Assembly (NCBI GenBank): GCA_018242685.1
Contig: JAFEBM010000041.1
Coordinates: forward strand, 33,665-97,664
Length of the DNA stretch: 64,000 nucleotides
Source of the DNA: Nitrospira sp.
Lineage (GTDB): Bacteria; Nitrospirota; Nitrospiria; Nitrospirales; Nitrospiraceae
Reading direction: 5' to 3'
Made by a program: the position numbers and the translations under genes. Below, piece after piece: positions 8,946 through 18,572 of this stretch; positions within the stretch are counted from its first letter, which is position 1; every line of letters begins with the position of its first letter. The notes beneath the pieces are model-generated. The model saw only the letters and a list, made by a program, of their open reading frames with translations, had not been told where the DNA came from and did no database searches.

Positions 8946-8955
8946 AAGGAGTCCC

Positions 8956-9735
8956 GTGGCGCACTATTGGCAAGAAATCAACGCCTTGACGATGCGGTGG
9001 GTTCGGCGATTGAGCCGGGAAAAATTCAGCATGCTGTTCACCTTGGTGCAGCCGATGCTGTTCTGGCTCATCTTCTTCGGCAACCTGTTTCAACGGGCCG
9101 CGGATACGCAGGTCATGCAGGCGCCCAACTACATCAGCTTCCTCGCGGCCGGTGTCGTCGTCATGACGGTCCTGAACAACGGCTTGGCCGGGGGCGTCGA
9201 TCTGCTCTTTGATAAGGAAAACGGGTTTCTTGAGCGTTTGATGTCCACGCCGATTCATCGAACCTCCGTCATCCTGAGCCGCTTTATCTTCGTCATGGCG
9301 ATCACCTCGATGCAGGTCCTCGTGATTCTCGGCGTGTCGTACCTCTTCGGCGTTCATCCCGCGACGGGTATTCTCGGCGTGGCGACGATCTTGCTGATCG
9401 GCATGATGTTCGGGATCGGCCTGACGGCTATTTCCATGGCGATGGCCTTCTCCGTAAAAAGCCACGGTGATTTTTTCTCGGTGTTGGGATTTCTTTCGCT
9501 GCCGATGATCTTCCTCAGCTCCGCCTTGGTTCCGTTGACGGCGATGCCGGGCTGGATGAGTTTCCTGGCGCAATTCAACCCGATGACCTGGGCGATCGAC
9601 GCGGTGCGGCCTTTAATCCTGTCGGGCTGGACTGAAGCCTTGCCGCACGTAGGCATGGTGGTCTTGGTCATGCTGGTGTTCGATGCCCTGTGTCTGTACG
9701 GCGGGGCCAAGGCCTTCCGCCGGGCAATGGGGTAA
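8956..9735 (+). CDS. ABC-2 type transporter permease
   Basis: A 259-residue integral membrane protein with about six membrane segments and the ABC-2 signature near the C-terminus (LSSALVPLTAMPGWMSFLAQFNPMTWAIDAVRPL). I chose GTG 8956 because aaaaggag at 8944-8951 precedes it and the gene then starts after the ATPase stop at 8945. An upstream in-frame start at 8881 would overlap the ATPase by 65 bases. Together with 7974-8945 it forms a two-gene exporter of the daunorubicin-resistance family. Confidence 0.9.
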   Translation: MAHYWQEINALTMRWVRRLSREKFSMLFTLVQPMLFWLIFFGNLFQRAADTQVMQAPNYISFLAAGVVVMTVLNNGLAGGVDLLFDKENGFLERLMSTPIHRTSVILSRFIFVMAITSMQVLVILGVSYLFGVHPATGILGVATILLIGMMFGIGLTAISMAMAFSVKSHGDFFSVLGFLSLPMIFLSSALVPLTAMPGWMSFLAQFNPMTWAIDAVRPLILSGWTEALPHVGMVVLVMLVFDALCLYGGAKAFRRAMG

Positions 9736-9846
9736 CCTCGCCATGCACCCACGAACCATGGATCGCTTGACTGACGGCGGAATCAATCGGATCATGACCT
9801 TCATGCCGCCATATGTTAGGCTGTGAACGGCGGAGAGTCGTAGGAG

Positions 9847-10704
9847 ATGATGCCTGAAAATCAAATTCGTGCGCTGATTCGCCTCCTTTCCGATGAGGAC
9901 GACCGAATCGTTCGTACCATCAGCGGCAGACTCATCGATATCGGCCCGTCGGCTGTCCCGCTTCTCCAAGAAGCGGAAATTGAGCAGCCGGAGATGGCTG
10001 ATCGCATCGCGTCCGTGCTCGAGGAAATCCGAGGAAGTAAGCTGGAGGATGAACTGGCAAGCCTGGCAGCCCTCTCGGACGACGCCATAAGTCTGGAAAC
10101 CGGCGCCTTCCTGATCGCTCGCTATGCCTACCCCACGCTTGATGTCGCTCGCTATCATGAACAGCTCGATACGATGGCAGACGAAGTACGAGCACGTATC
10201 GGCCATCGAGCCTCCGGAGAAGAAGCCGTCAACTCACTCAACCGATACCTATTTACCGAACAAGGGTTTAAGGGGAACACCAAAAACTACTATGAGGTCG
10301 AGAACAGCTACCTCAATTGCGTCATGGATCGGCGAATCGGTATCCCCATCAGTCTGTCGGCGGTCTATCTCTTGATCGGACAACGTCTGGCACTCCCGCT
10401 GTTTGGCATCGGCATGCCAGGGCATTTCTTGGTGAAGTATGAGTCCGACCGGTACAAGATCTTCGTCGACTGTTTCAACGGCGGAGCCTTACTGACCGAA
10501 AAAAACTGCGCCCGTTTTCTGACCGAGGCAGGATATGGGTTCGACGATAAATACCTGCAAAAAAGCCCGGTTCGAGCGATCCTGTCTCGCATGATCAAGA
10601 ACCTCTTGGCCATCTACTCCAAATCGGGTGACGGAGGGAAAACCGCCCGCCTGACCACGTTCATCGAGATCCTCGGCGGCGCCCCCCGCGAAGAAGGACT
10701 ATAG
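9847..10704 (+). CDS. SirB1-like transglutaminase-fold/TPR protein
   Basis: A 285-residue protein. The N-terminal part (about 1-75) resembles HEAT-type helices (IRALIRLLSDEDDRIVRTISGRLIDIG). The core is the SirB1 transglutaminase-like domain: NSLNRYLFTEQGFKGN, YLNCVMDRRIGIPISLSAVYLLIGQRL, and FGIGMPGHFLVKY. The C-terminus carries the usual short TPR-like tail. The family is widespread and its substrate unknown. The ATG at 9847 follows a strong site (taggag); a second ATG lies directly after it. Confidence 0.88.
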   Translation: MMPENQIRALIRLLSDEDDRIVRTISGRLIDIGPSAVPLLQEAEIEQPEMADRIASVLEEIRGSKLEDELASLAALSDDAISLETGAFLIARYAYPTLDVARYHEQLDTMADEVRARIGHRASGEEAVNSLNRYLFTEQGFKGNTKNYYEVENSYLNCVMDRRIGIPISLSAVYLLIGQRLALPLFGIGMPGHFLVKYESDRYKIFVDCFNGGALLTEKNCARFLTEAGYGFDDKYLQKSPVRAILSRMIKNLLAIYSKSGDGGKTARLTTFIEILGGAPREEGL

Positions 10705-10725
10705 CAGACAATCTCTCAACACCGC

Positions 10726-10850
10726 GCAGGATGTTCAAAATGGCCGTCCAGCGCGGCCGCAGCGAGCGAAAAGGCGAGGCGTACGCTTCGGTACGTTGAG
10801 CCTCTGAGCGACGCGAGAACAAAGCTGGAGGACATTTTCAACATCCTGCT
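10726..10850. repeat. 125-bp palindromic dispersed repeat, copy 1
   Basis: The element begins GCAGGATGTTCAAAA and ends TTTTCAACATCCTGC, so its ends are imperfect inverted repeats of about 26 bases. The centre has a second inverted repeat around GTACGCTTCGGTAC. A second copy lies at 51743-51870 at about 85 percent identity. Here it fills the gap between two convergent gene ends (10704 and 10854) and could act as a terminator. It encodes nothing and looks like a MITE or REP-type element mobilised in trans. Confidence 0.85.
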
Positions 10851-10853
10851 AGG

Positions 10854-11609
10854 CTAGACACGAATCGTCAGTAGATCTCTTCCCTTCCAAATCTTTCCCC
10901 CATACTGATCCCCTGCTTGGGCTTTCACGTCGTACCGATCTGCAATCGGATAGAAATGCGATAGCACGAGTTGGCCTAGACCGGCTTCCCTAGCGATCTG
11001 GCCGCACTGTCCGGCATGCAGATGAGCGAGGCCCGGGCGATTGGCTGGAAACGAGCAATCGAGTACGGCAAGATCGGCATCAGTGCACAGCCGGACGAGT
11101 GCATCGCAATACTGCGAGTCTCCCGAGTACACCATGGCTTTCCCCCGATACTCGATTCGATAGCCGACGCACGAAAGATCGGGAACGTGGACCACCGGTT
11201 TGGGAATGATCCGAGTGTCCCCGATCGAGAAGGGTTTGCCCGACACTTCCTTGAAGACCACGCGGAACGGCGCCGGCGAAAAGCTGGGGAAACTGCGCAT
11301 GATCGACTGTAAGAGACGGATCGTACCTTTCGGGCCGATCAGGGTCATCCCTGGACGCCGGCCTCCTCCGTACTTGGTATAGATCACCGCGTCGAAAAAA
11401 AACGTGATGAAGTCGGAAAAGTGGTCCGCGTGAAAATGGGAGAACAAGATGTGCGTGATACGATGCCGATTCACGCCGGATTTAATGAGGTTCATCAAGG
11501 TGCGTGGGCCAAAGTCCAGAAGGATGTTGTGATCCGTACGCACGATGTATCCTGCTGCTGCGCGGGTCGGATGCACGTTGGTACCGGAACCGAGAATGGT
11601 CAGACGCAT
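10854..11609 (-). CDS. MBL-fold metallohydrolase (RNase Z/phosphodiesterase-like)
   Basis: A 251-residue metallo-beta-lactamase fold enzyme. The metal motif SHFHADH lies at 57-63 (His58, His60, Asp62, His63). A second set of ligands is in VVHVPDLSCVGYR, YSGDSQYC and LSHFYPIAD. The fold family includes tRNase Z and class II cyclic-nucleotide phosphodiesterases. The gene is downstream of the large cyclase gene 11637-15047 with a 27-base gap, and a remnant of a second copy follows the other cyclase. A role in degrading or tuning the cyclase product is therefore worth considering, but is inference. Confidence 0.85.
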   Translation of the reverse strand: MRLTILGSGTNVHPTRAAAGYIVRTDHNILLDFGPRTLMNLIKSGVNRHRITHILFSHFHADHFSDFITFFFDAVIYTKYGGGRRPGMTLIGPKGTIRLLQSIMRSFPSFSPAPFRVVFKEVSGKPFSIGDTRIIPKPVVHVPDLSCVGYRIEYRGKAMVYSGDSQYCDALVRLCTDADLAVLDCSFPANRPGLAHLHAGQCGQIAREAGLGQLVLSHFYPIADRYDVKAQAGDQYGGKIWKGRDLLTIRV

Positions 11610-11636
11610 AGGCGAACCAGTTATACAGCCATATGG

Positions 11637-14600
11637 TTAAAGAACGACACTAAGCTGATCAAGAATTGTTTGAGCTTCTATCAAATCAGGGTTGGCGCCT
11701 TGTTCACGAAATCGGGAGCAGACGGAATGCAAGGCCAGTTTAGCGGCATTCGGCTGGTTCAATTTTCTCAAGAGTCTGGCCAGGCTCGTCGCGGCTCGAA
11801 GCTCAAGCATTTTTGCATGCTGCTCTTGCGCAATCTTCACGGCTTCAGCAAAACATTGCTCCGTCGCAGCGATCGATTGATCGGATTGCTCGGCTTGTTC
11901 CAACAGCAGTTCTCCTTTCAGCCGAAGCAGCTCTGCCTGCCAAAACCGTTCTCCCTGCGTGAGGGCCACTTTCTGCGCCTCCTGTATCGCGCCTAAACCT
12001 TCATCAATGCGTTTCTTGCGTAAATAGAGTTCGGCAAGCAACGCCAAGGCATAGGTATTACTCAGACTCGCGCCGGCGGCTTGCGTGGCGGAGAGGCCCT
12101 TCACTAATCTGCCGAGACCTTCCTCATGACCCTTTTCGGCCAATGCCCAGCCTTGCAACGATGTCCCCCACGCTAACGGCACTTCAAATGAGTATTTTGT
12201 CGACAGAGCTATGGCTTCTTCAGTGAAGTGTACTGTGCTATCTGTATCTCGAAGCGTGGAATAGGTCCAAGCCACAGTCGTCAACGTGAACGCCAATGTG
12301 AAAGGGTGTTCCAATTCTCTTGCCATGCCGATGGCTTCCTGTAACAGCGCTTCGACCTGATCAACCTCACCCAATATCCAGAGCGTTCTGGCCAACATAA
12401 TTCTCGCGGTGATGCCGGGATCTTGAGTATAAGGCAGGACCTGTGAGCGATGTCTATCAGGATCGTACAACGCCTTCGCAGCGAGCAAATGCGTCTTGGC
12501 TTCGTCAAACCGACCGATGAAGGAATAGGTCGAGCCGGTACTCTCATGAGCGCGAATCAGGAGATCCGGATTTCGCGCTCGCTTCGCCAGGGACAAAAGT
12601 TGTTCTGCCAGGTCGCATGCTGTTGCGAGAGGACCTCTGACCAGATGGAAGACCCACAATCCCCACACTGAGAGAAAGTAATGCTCCGAGTCGCTTTTCT
12701 CGTGGGAAAGCTCCCTCGCCCTGAGATAATTCCGCTCGATCTCCTGCGAGGCGTATCCTTTCACCGTCACCATGGGGGCTCCGCGCGCGATGAGGAGCTC
12801 CAACTCCAATGCATCACGCTCCGCGCACGCAGGTAAATCTTTCAGCAACGTCAATGCACTATGGAAATGGTTCAGCGCTTCGACGTTGGCCGACCGAGCT
12901 GCATCTCTTCGGGCCGCAAGACGCCAATAGTCAACGGCCGGCTCCAGCAGTCCTGCCTGTTCATGGTGATACGCCAAGAGTTCCGGCTCCAATTGCGCCC
13001 GCTCAGGAAACTTGTTTTTTACTGCTTCAGCAATGCGGGCATGGAGGAGTCGGCGAGATTTTTTCGGGAGCGTGTTGTAGACCGCTTCCTGGACGAGCAT
13101 ATGCTTAAACCGATATCGCGAAAGCGATCGTTCACCCTCTTGTAGAATGAGCCCGGAAGCGACGAACACATCGAGGGCGCTGTTGAGTTGGTCGTCCGTC
13201 ACGTTGACGGTGGCCCGCAGCAGTTCATAGGTGAATTCCCGCCCGATGGCCGCTCCGATCTGAACAATTTCCTTGACCGACCCCAATCGATCTACCCGTT
13301 CCATAAACAAGGCTTGCAGACTATCCGGAATGGCCATTTCTTTGAGGGGAGTTGTGAGGGTGAATGAGTCGGTTCCTTCAGTCAGCATTCCGGTCTCCAG
13401 TAGATTCTCCGTCAACTCTTCGATATACAGCGGCACGCCGTCGGTCTTCGCGAGAATCGCCTGCTGGACCTCCAGGGGAAGCACTTTTCCTCTTGTCATC
13501 GTTGCGATCAACTCGGCGCTCTGCCGCCGAGGAAGTCGACTCAATGTCAGAAACGTGACGTGACTGTATTCCGTCCAAACCGACCTGAAGTCCGGCCGAA
13601 AGGTGATCAGCAACAACACGCGCATCTGCCTGATTCGGTCGATGATTCGTGTCATGAGGTCCAGCGTGGTCGGATCAAGCCAATGAGCATCCTCCACGAT
13701 GAGCAATACAGGAGAGCGATCCGCCAGCCTGTTCAAATACTGCACGAGCGCTTCCAGGGTCATGTCCTTGCGTTTGTCAGGCGACACATTCAACAACTGG
13801 TCCTGTTCCTCTCCTCGGATCGACAGTAAATCCGTGAGTAAGGCCTCGGTGATACGGTCGTCGAGTCCGCCGTCGGTCATCCAAGCATGAAGCTTCTGCA
13901 ATTGCTCAGAGGAGCTGTCTTCACCGGTCACCCCCACTGCCTTCCGAAGATATGTGGTCACCGGATAGAGCGCCGTATTGGTATGGTGTGGGGAGCACTG
14001 CAATTGGATCGACTCGTAATGGTCCTTGTCAAGCCGGTCACGTAGATATCGGACTTGTCGAGACTTGCCGATGCCGGCCTCACCGCAGAGAAGAACGACC
14101 TGTCCTTCACCGTCCACCGCTTCACGCCAACGTCCCAAAACAAGCGCCGTTTCGTGCTCTCGGCTTATGAAATTGGTCAATCGTCGGGACCGATAAGACT
14201 CGAATCGGCTGGCCGAAGGCTTGCTGCCCAGAACGTGCCAGACCTGGACCGGTATCGCGAACCCCTTGAGAGAAACCGTTCCCTGATCCGCAAATTCGAA
14301 CTCGTCTCCGACAAGACGTTTTGTCGCGGAATCGACGAGCAATTGATTCGGCGCCGCCAGTCCCTGGAGGCGGGAAGCCAGATTAGGAGTTTCACCGAAC
14401 ACCGACCGCTCCTTGGCGGTATCTTGTCCCATCAGTTCGCCCACGATCACATGGCCGGTCGCGATCCCGATTCTTGCCGCGATCACAAATTCCTGATGGG
14501 GAACAGAATCGTGTGGCAGGGTCTTCACGACTTGTAATACAGCCAATCCTGCATGCACCGCTCGCTCCGCATCGTGCTCATGGGCTTGAGGGTATCCAAA

Positions 14601-15047
14601 GTACACCAGAAGTCCGTCACCCATGTATTTGGCAATGTAGCCGTTGAATCGGCCGATCGCTTCACTACAGGTATCGAGAAAACGTCGGATAGTCGTTTGG
14701 GCATCTTCAGGGTCCAACCGGCAAGCCAGCGCTGTCGACCCGACAAGGTCACAAAACATGACGGTCAATTGCCGACGTTCTGCTTGATCTCGACTGGAAG
14801 AGGACGGCGTGGTGTCTTTCGCGGTGGGAATAGCTAGATTGACCGCAGTATCGCCTTCGCCGGTTGCCGACAGTTGCGCCATTGCACGCAGAAATTGCTT
14901 TCGATGGCCAAGCAAAACACCCATCGACGCCAAATCGCCGTCATTCAGCTCAGGCAAGACATCCCATGTGATGGCGTTCTGTTCAAACAACTCTCGGTAG
15001 CGAGCAAGGCCGAGACTTTGCAGCCAGACAGCGACGGGATCATTCAT
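11637..15047 (-). CDS. SAM-class III cyclase-AAA ATPase-TPR protein (copy 2)
   Basis: A 1136-residue signalling protein. Residues 1-60 form a SAM domain (WLQSLGLARYRELFEQNAI). Residues about 92-275 form a class III nucleotide cyclase domain with metal-binding Asp100 (MFCDLVGST) and Asp144 (KYMGDGLL), Lys140 and the NLASR motif (222-226). The position that normally carries the second base-selecting Asp reads Ser (RSVFGET). Residues about 290-700 form an AAA/STAND-type ATPase with Walker A GEAGIGKS (322-329) and Walker B VLLIVEDAHW. The rest is TPR repeats. It would couple a sensed ligand to cyclic nucleotide output, or act as a degenerate scaffold. It is the tandem paralogue of 15165-18572. 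Confidence 0.9.
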   Translation of the reverse strand: MNDPVAVWLQSLGLARYRELFEQNAITWDVLPELNDGDLASMGVLLGHRKQFLRAMAQLSATGEGDTAVNLAIPTAKDTTPSSSSRDQAERRQLTVMFCDLVGSTALACRLDPEDAQTTIRRFLDTCSEAIGRFNGYIAKYMGDGLLVYFGYPQAHEHDAERAVHAGLAVLQVVKTLPHDSVPHQEFVIAARIGIATGHVIVGELMGQDTAKERSVFGETPNLASRLQGLAAPNQLLVDSATKRLVGDEFEFADQGTVSLKGFAIPVQVWHVLGSKPSASRFESYRSRRLTNFISREHETALVLGRWREAVDGEGQVVLLCGEAGIGKSRQVRYLRDRLDKDHYESIQLQCSPHHTNTALYPVTTYLRKAVGVTGEDSSSEQLQKLHAWMTDGGLDDRITEALLTDLLSIRGEEQDQLLNVSPDKRKDMTLEALVQYLNRLADRSPVLLIVEDAHWLDPTTLDLMTRIIDRIRQMRVLLLITFRPDFRSVWTEYSHVTFLTLSRLPRRQSAELIATMTRGKVLPLEVQQAILAKTDGVPLYIEELTENLLETGMLTEGTDSFTLTTPLKEMAIPDSLQALFMERVDRLGSVKEIVQIGAAIGREFTYELLRATVNVTDDQLNSALDVFVASGLILQEGERSLSRYRFKHMLVQEAVYNTLPKKSRRLLHARIAEAVKNKFPERAQLEPELLAYHHEQAGLLEPAVDYWRLAARRDAARSANVEALNHFHSALTLLKDLPACAERDALELELLIARGAPMVTVKGYASQEIERNYLRARELSHEKSDSEHYFLSVWGLWVFHLVRGPLATACDLAEQLLSLAKRARNPDLLIRAHESTGSTYSFIGRFDEAKTHLLAAKALYDPDRHRSQVLPYTQDPGITARIMLARTLWILGEVDQVEALLQEAIGMARELEHPFTLAFTLTTVAWTYSTLRDTDSTVHFTEEAIALSTKYSFEVPLAWGTSLQGWALAEKGHEEGLGRLVKGLSATQAAGASLSNTYALALLAELYLRKKRIDEGLGAIQEAQKVALTQGERFWQAELLRLKGELLLEQAEQSDQSIAATEQCFAEAVKIAQEQHAKMLELRAATSLARLLRKLNQPNAAKLALHSVCSRFREQGANPDLIEAQTILDQLSVVL

Positions 15048-15071
15048 GATGAGTCTTCAAACCTGAATCTG

Positions 15072-15147
15072 TCAGTCCGCAATCGGATAGAAATGCGAGA
15101 GGTTGAGTCGGCCTGCACCGGCCCCTTGAGCCACCCGCGCGCCGACC
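15072..15147 (-). pseudogene. Remnant of a second MBL-hydrolase gene
   Basis: On the minus strand this stretch reads ARVAQGAGAGRLNLSHFYPIAD and then TGA. It matches AREAGLGQLVLSHFYPIAD near the end of the MBL enzyme at 10854-11609. At DNA level, 20 bases at 15079-15098 equal 10942-10961. It sits directly after the upstream cyclase gene, the same relative place as the intact MBL gene after the other cyclase. Confidence 0.8.
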
Positions 15148-15164
15148 CTGGGTGGAGATCGTGC

Positions 15165-18100
15165 TCATCTCCGAAGTTGATCAAGGATCGTTCGAGCTTC
15201 GACCAAGTCGGGGTTGGCCGATCGATCGCTAAACCAAGAGCAGGCGGCATTCAGGACTCGTTCGGCCTCGTCCACTTTATGTAATTTCTTAAACAGCCTC
15301 GCCAGGCTTGTCGCAGCTCTCAGCTCCAGCATTCTCGCGTGCTGATCCCGCGCAATCCGCGGAGCTTCATTAAAACACTGCTCCGCCTCAGAGATTGATT
15401 GATCGGATTGTCCGAGCAACAGCTCGCCTTTCAGTCGAAGCAGTTCCGCGTGCCAATACAGTTCTCCTCCAGTGACGGCCAGCGTCAGCGCGTCCTCAAT
15501 GGTGGCCAAGCCTTCGTCAATGCGGTTGTGTCGTAAATAAATTTCTGCCAGCAACGCCAAGGTAAAGGTGTTGTTGAAATTTGCCCCAGTGGCCCGAGTC
15601 GCGGCAAGTCCTTGTCGTAATTTGTCGAGACCTTCCGCCCGCCCATTTTCGGCCAACGCCCAGCCTTGAGAGGACGTCGCCCACGCCCACCCCAATTCAA
15701 ATGAGTATTGTGTTGAAACCGCAATGGCTTCGTCGGCGAGCTCCAGCGTTCTCTTCGCATTGCGGATCGCGGAGTAGATCCAAGAAAGGGAAATGAGGGT
15801 AAGAACCCGAGTGAATGGGTGCTCCAACCCCCTCGCCATGCCCATAGCCTCCAACGCCAGCGTGTCAACTTGTTCCACCTCACCTAATATCCATAATGTC
15901 CCTGCCAGAAAAGTCCTCGCGGTTATCCCGGAATCTCGGCCGTAGAGTAAGGCATGTGAGGGATATTGATTCGGATCATCCAAGGATTTTTCGGCGAGCA
16001 GATGGGTTCTGGCTTCGTCAAACCGGCCAAGGAAGTAATTGGCCGTGCCCAAAGTTTCGTGCGCTTTAATCAGGAGATCTGAGCTTTGCTCGCGGTGAGC
16101 CAAGGAGAGAAGATCTTCGCCAAAGCCGAGAGCATTGACGAGTCGCCCTCTAACCAGATGAAAGACCCACAATCCCCAAATGGTTTGAAACTGATGCAGG
16201 GAATCGCTGTTTTCCTGTAGCAACTCCTTCGCCCTTCGATAATTGTGCTCCATATCGTCGGATGCATAGCCTTTGACGGACAGCAAGGGGACTCCGCGTG
16301 CAAGGAGAAGTTCCAACTCCAAGGCATTACGTTTCGGGCCTTGTGGCAAACTCTTAAGCAAATCCAGTGCACTATTAAAATGATTGAGCGCCTCAATATT
16401 GGCTGATCGTTCGGCATCTCTACGCGCCGCACGATACCAATAATCAACGGCCGGACCAGCCAATCCCGCCTGTTCATAATGATAGGCCAAGAGTTCCGGC
16501 TCCAACTGCGCGCGCTCGGGAAAGCTTTCCTCCACTGTTTTCGCAATGCGGGCATGGAGGAGCCGCCGAGATTTTTTGGAGAGCGTGTTGTACGCCGCCT
16601 CCTGGATGAACGCATGCTTGAAGCGATATCGCGCAAATGATCGTTCTCCTTCCTGCACAATGAGCCCTGACGCGACGACAAGGTTGAGGGCATTATGGAG
16701 TTCGCCTTCCGATACATCGACGGCAGCGCGCAGTAGATCATAGGGGAATTCCCGTCCGATGGTTGCTCCGATCTGAACGATTTCCTTGACCGGCCCCAAT
16801 CGGTCCACCCGTTCCATGAGCAAGGCTTGCAGACTGTCTGGAATGACCATTTCCCTTAGCGGAGCCTTGAGGGTGAATGAGTCGGTTCCCTCAGCCAGCA
16901 ATCCGGTCTGCAGCAGATTCTCCGTCAACTCTTCGATATACAGCGGTACGCCGTCGGTCTTCGCCAGAACCGCCTGTTGCACCTCCCGCGGAAGCACCTT
17001 TCCTCCAGTCATGGACGCAATCAACTCGGCGCTCTGCCGTCGAGTAAGCCGATTCAACGTCAGCAACGTGACGTGACTATATTCCGCCCACACCGGCCTG
17101 AACTCCGGACGAAAGGTGATCAGCACCAACGCGCGCATCTGCCTGATCCGATCGATGACTCGCGTTATGAGATCCAGCGTGGTTGGATCAAGCCAATGGG
17201 CATCCTCCATGATGAGCATCACAGGGGAACGATGCGCGAGCCTTTGCAGATACTGCACGAGTGCTTCCAGAGTCATGTCCTTGCGTTTGTCGGGCGACAG
17301 ATTCAACAGCTGGTTCTGCTCATCTCCTCGGATCGAAAGCAGATCTGCGAGCAAAGCAACCGTGACACGATCGTCAAGTCCCTTGTCAGCCATCAGAGCC
17401 TCAAGCTTATGCAGCTGCGTCGGGGGGCTATCTTCATCCAGCAGCCCCGCCGACTGCCGTAGATAGGTCGTCACCGGATAGAGCGCCGCATTGGTGTGAT
17501 ACGGCGAACATTGAAATTGAATCGTCTGGTAACGCTCCTCGCCAAGTCGATCAAGTAGATTGCGGATAATTCGAGACTTTCCGATGCCGGCCTCACCACA
17601 GAGAAGGACGACCTGCCCTTCACCCTCCACCGCTTCCCGCCAGCGACCTAAAAGCAGCGCCGTTTCATGTTCTCGGCCTATGAACTGAGTTAATCGTCCG
17701 GCTCGATACGACTCGAACCGGCTGGCCGAGAGCTTGCTGCCCAGAACTTGCCAGACCTGGACCGGCGTCTCGAATCCCTTGAGCACAACCGTTCCCTGAT
17801 CGGCAAACTCGAACTCATCCCCGATCAGGCGCTTCGTGGCCGAATCGACGATCAATTGATTCGGCGCGGCCAATGCCTGAAGGCGGGCAGCCAGATTCGG
17901 AGTTTCCCCGAACACGGACCGTTCCTTGGCGGTATCTTGCCCCATAAGTTCGCCCACGATGACGGGACCCGTCGCGATCCCGATTCGCGCCGCGATATCA
18001 CTGTCCTGGTGCAGCTCAGAATCACGTGGCAAGGCCCTGACCAACTCCAGCACAGCCAGTCCGGCATGGACCGCCCGTTCTGCATCGTGCTCATGAGCAT

Positions 18101-18572
18101 GGGGGTACCCGAAATACACCAAGAGTCCGTCACCCATGTATTTTGCGATATAGCCGTTGAATCGGCTGATCGCTTCACTACAAGTCTCTAGAAAATGCCG
18201 GATGGATGATTGAAGGTCTTCAGGGTCCAACCGACGAGCCAGCGCCGTCGATCCCACAAGGTCACAAAACATGACGGTCAATTGGCGACGCTCCGCCTGG
18301 TCTCGGTCGGAAGAGCGCGACGCTGTTTCTTTCGCGGTGGGAATAGCTGGAATAGCCGCAGTATCTCCTTCACCCGTTTGCGCACCTCCTTGTGACAGTT
18401 GTGCGATGGCGCGCAAGAGTTGCTTTCGATGGCCAAGCACAATGCCCATCGACGCTAAATCGCCGTCATTCAGCTCAGGCAAGACGTCCCAGGTGATGGC
18501 GTTCTGCTCAAACAGCTCGCGATAGCGATCAAGGCCGAGCCTCTCCAGCCATGCAGCGACGGGATCATTCAT
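15165..18572 (-). CDS. SAM-class III cyclase-AAA ATPase-TPR protein (copy 1)
   Basis: A 1135-residue paralogue of the protein at 11637-15047 with the same domain order: SAM (1-60), a short linker longer by four residues, class III cyclase domain with Asp104 and the KYMGDGLL motif, an AAA/STAND ATPase (GEAGIGKS; VMLIMEDAHWLDP) and a long TPR tail. The N-terminal domains are almost identical in the two proteins while the TPR region is more diverged, as expected if the sensor part adapts to different inputs. The start region ATGATGAGTCTTC-like sequence (18572-18590 on the minus strand) is also shared with the other copy. Confidence 0.9.
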   Translation of the reverse strand: MNDPVAAWLERLGLDRYRELFEQNAITWDVLPELNDGDLASMGIVLGHRKQLLRAIAQLSQGGAQTGEGDTAAIPAIPTAKETASRSSDRDQAERRQLTVMFCDLVGSTALARRLDPEDLQSSIRHFLETCSEAISRFNGYIAKYMGDGLLVYFGYPHAHEHDAERAVHAGLAVLELVRALPRDSELHQDSDIAARIGIATGPVIVGELMGQDTAKERSVFGETPNLAARLQALAAPNQLIVDSATKRLIGDEFEFADQGTVVLKGFETPVQVWQVLGSKLSASRFESYRAGRLTQFIGREHETALLLGRWREAVEGEGQVVLLCGEAGIGKSRIIRNLLDRLGEERYQTIQFQCSPYHTNAALYPVTTYLRQSAGLLDEDSPPTQLHKLEALMADKGLDDRVTVALLADLLSIRGDEQNQLLNLSPDKRKDMTLEALVQYLQRLAHRSPVMLIMEDAHWLDPTTLDLITRVIDRIRQMRALVLITFRPEFRPVWAEYSHVTLLTLNRLTRRQSAELIASMTGGKVLPREVQQAVLAKTDGVPLYIEELTENLLQTGLLAEGTDSFTLKAPLREMVIPDSLQALLMERVDRLGPVKEIVQIGATIGREFPYDLLRAAVDVSEGELHNALNLVVASGLIVQEGERSFARYRFKHAFIQEAAYNTLSKKSRRLLHARIAKTVEESFPERAQLEPELLAYHYEQAGLAGPAVDYWYRAARRDAERSANIEALNHFNSALDLLKSLPQGPKRNALELELLLARGVPLLSVKGYASDDMEHNYRRAKELLQENSDSLHQFQTIWGLWVFHLVRGRLVNALGFGEDLLSLAHREQSSDLLIKAHETLGTANYFLGRFDEARTHLLAEKSLDDPNQYPSHALLYGRDSGITARTFLAGTLWILGEVEQVDTLALEAMGMARGLEHPFTRVLTLISLSWIYSAIRNAKRTLELADEAIAVSTQYSFELGWAWATSSQGWALAENGRAEGLDKLRQGLAATRATGANFNNTFTLALLAEIYLRHNRIDEGLATIEDALTLAVTGGELYWHAELLRLKGELLLGQSDQSISEAEQCFNEAPRIARDQHARMLELRAATSLARLFKKLHKVDEAERVLNAACSWFSDRSANPDLVEARTILDQLRR

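Noticed and set aside
8911..9573. 220-codon minus-strand frame opposite the ABC permease
   Set aside because: It is rich in charged residues (His, Arg, Asp, Glu) as expected for the complement of a membrane protein gene, and lacks motifs.
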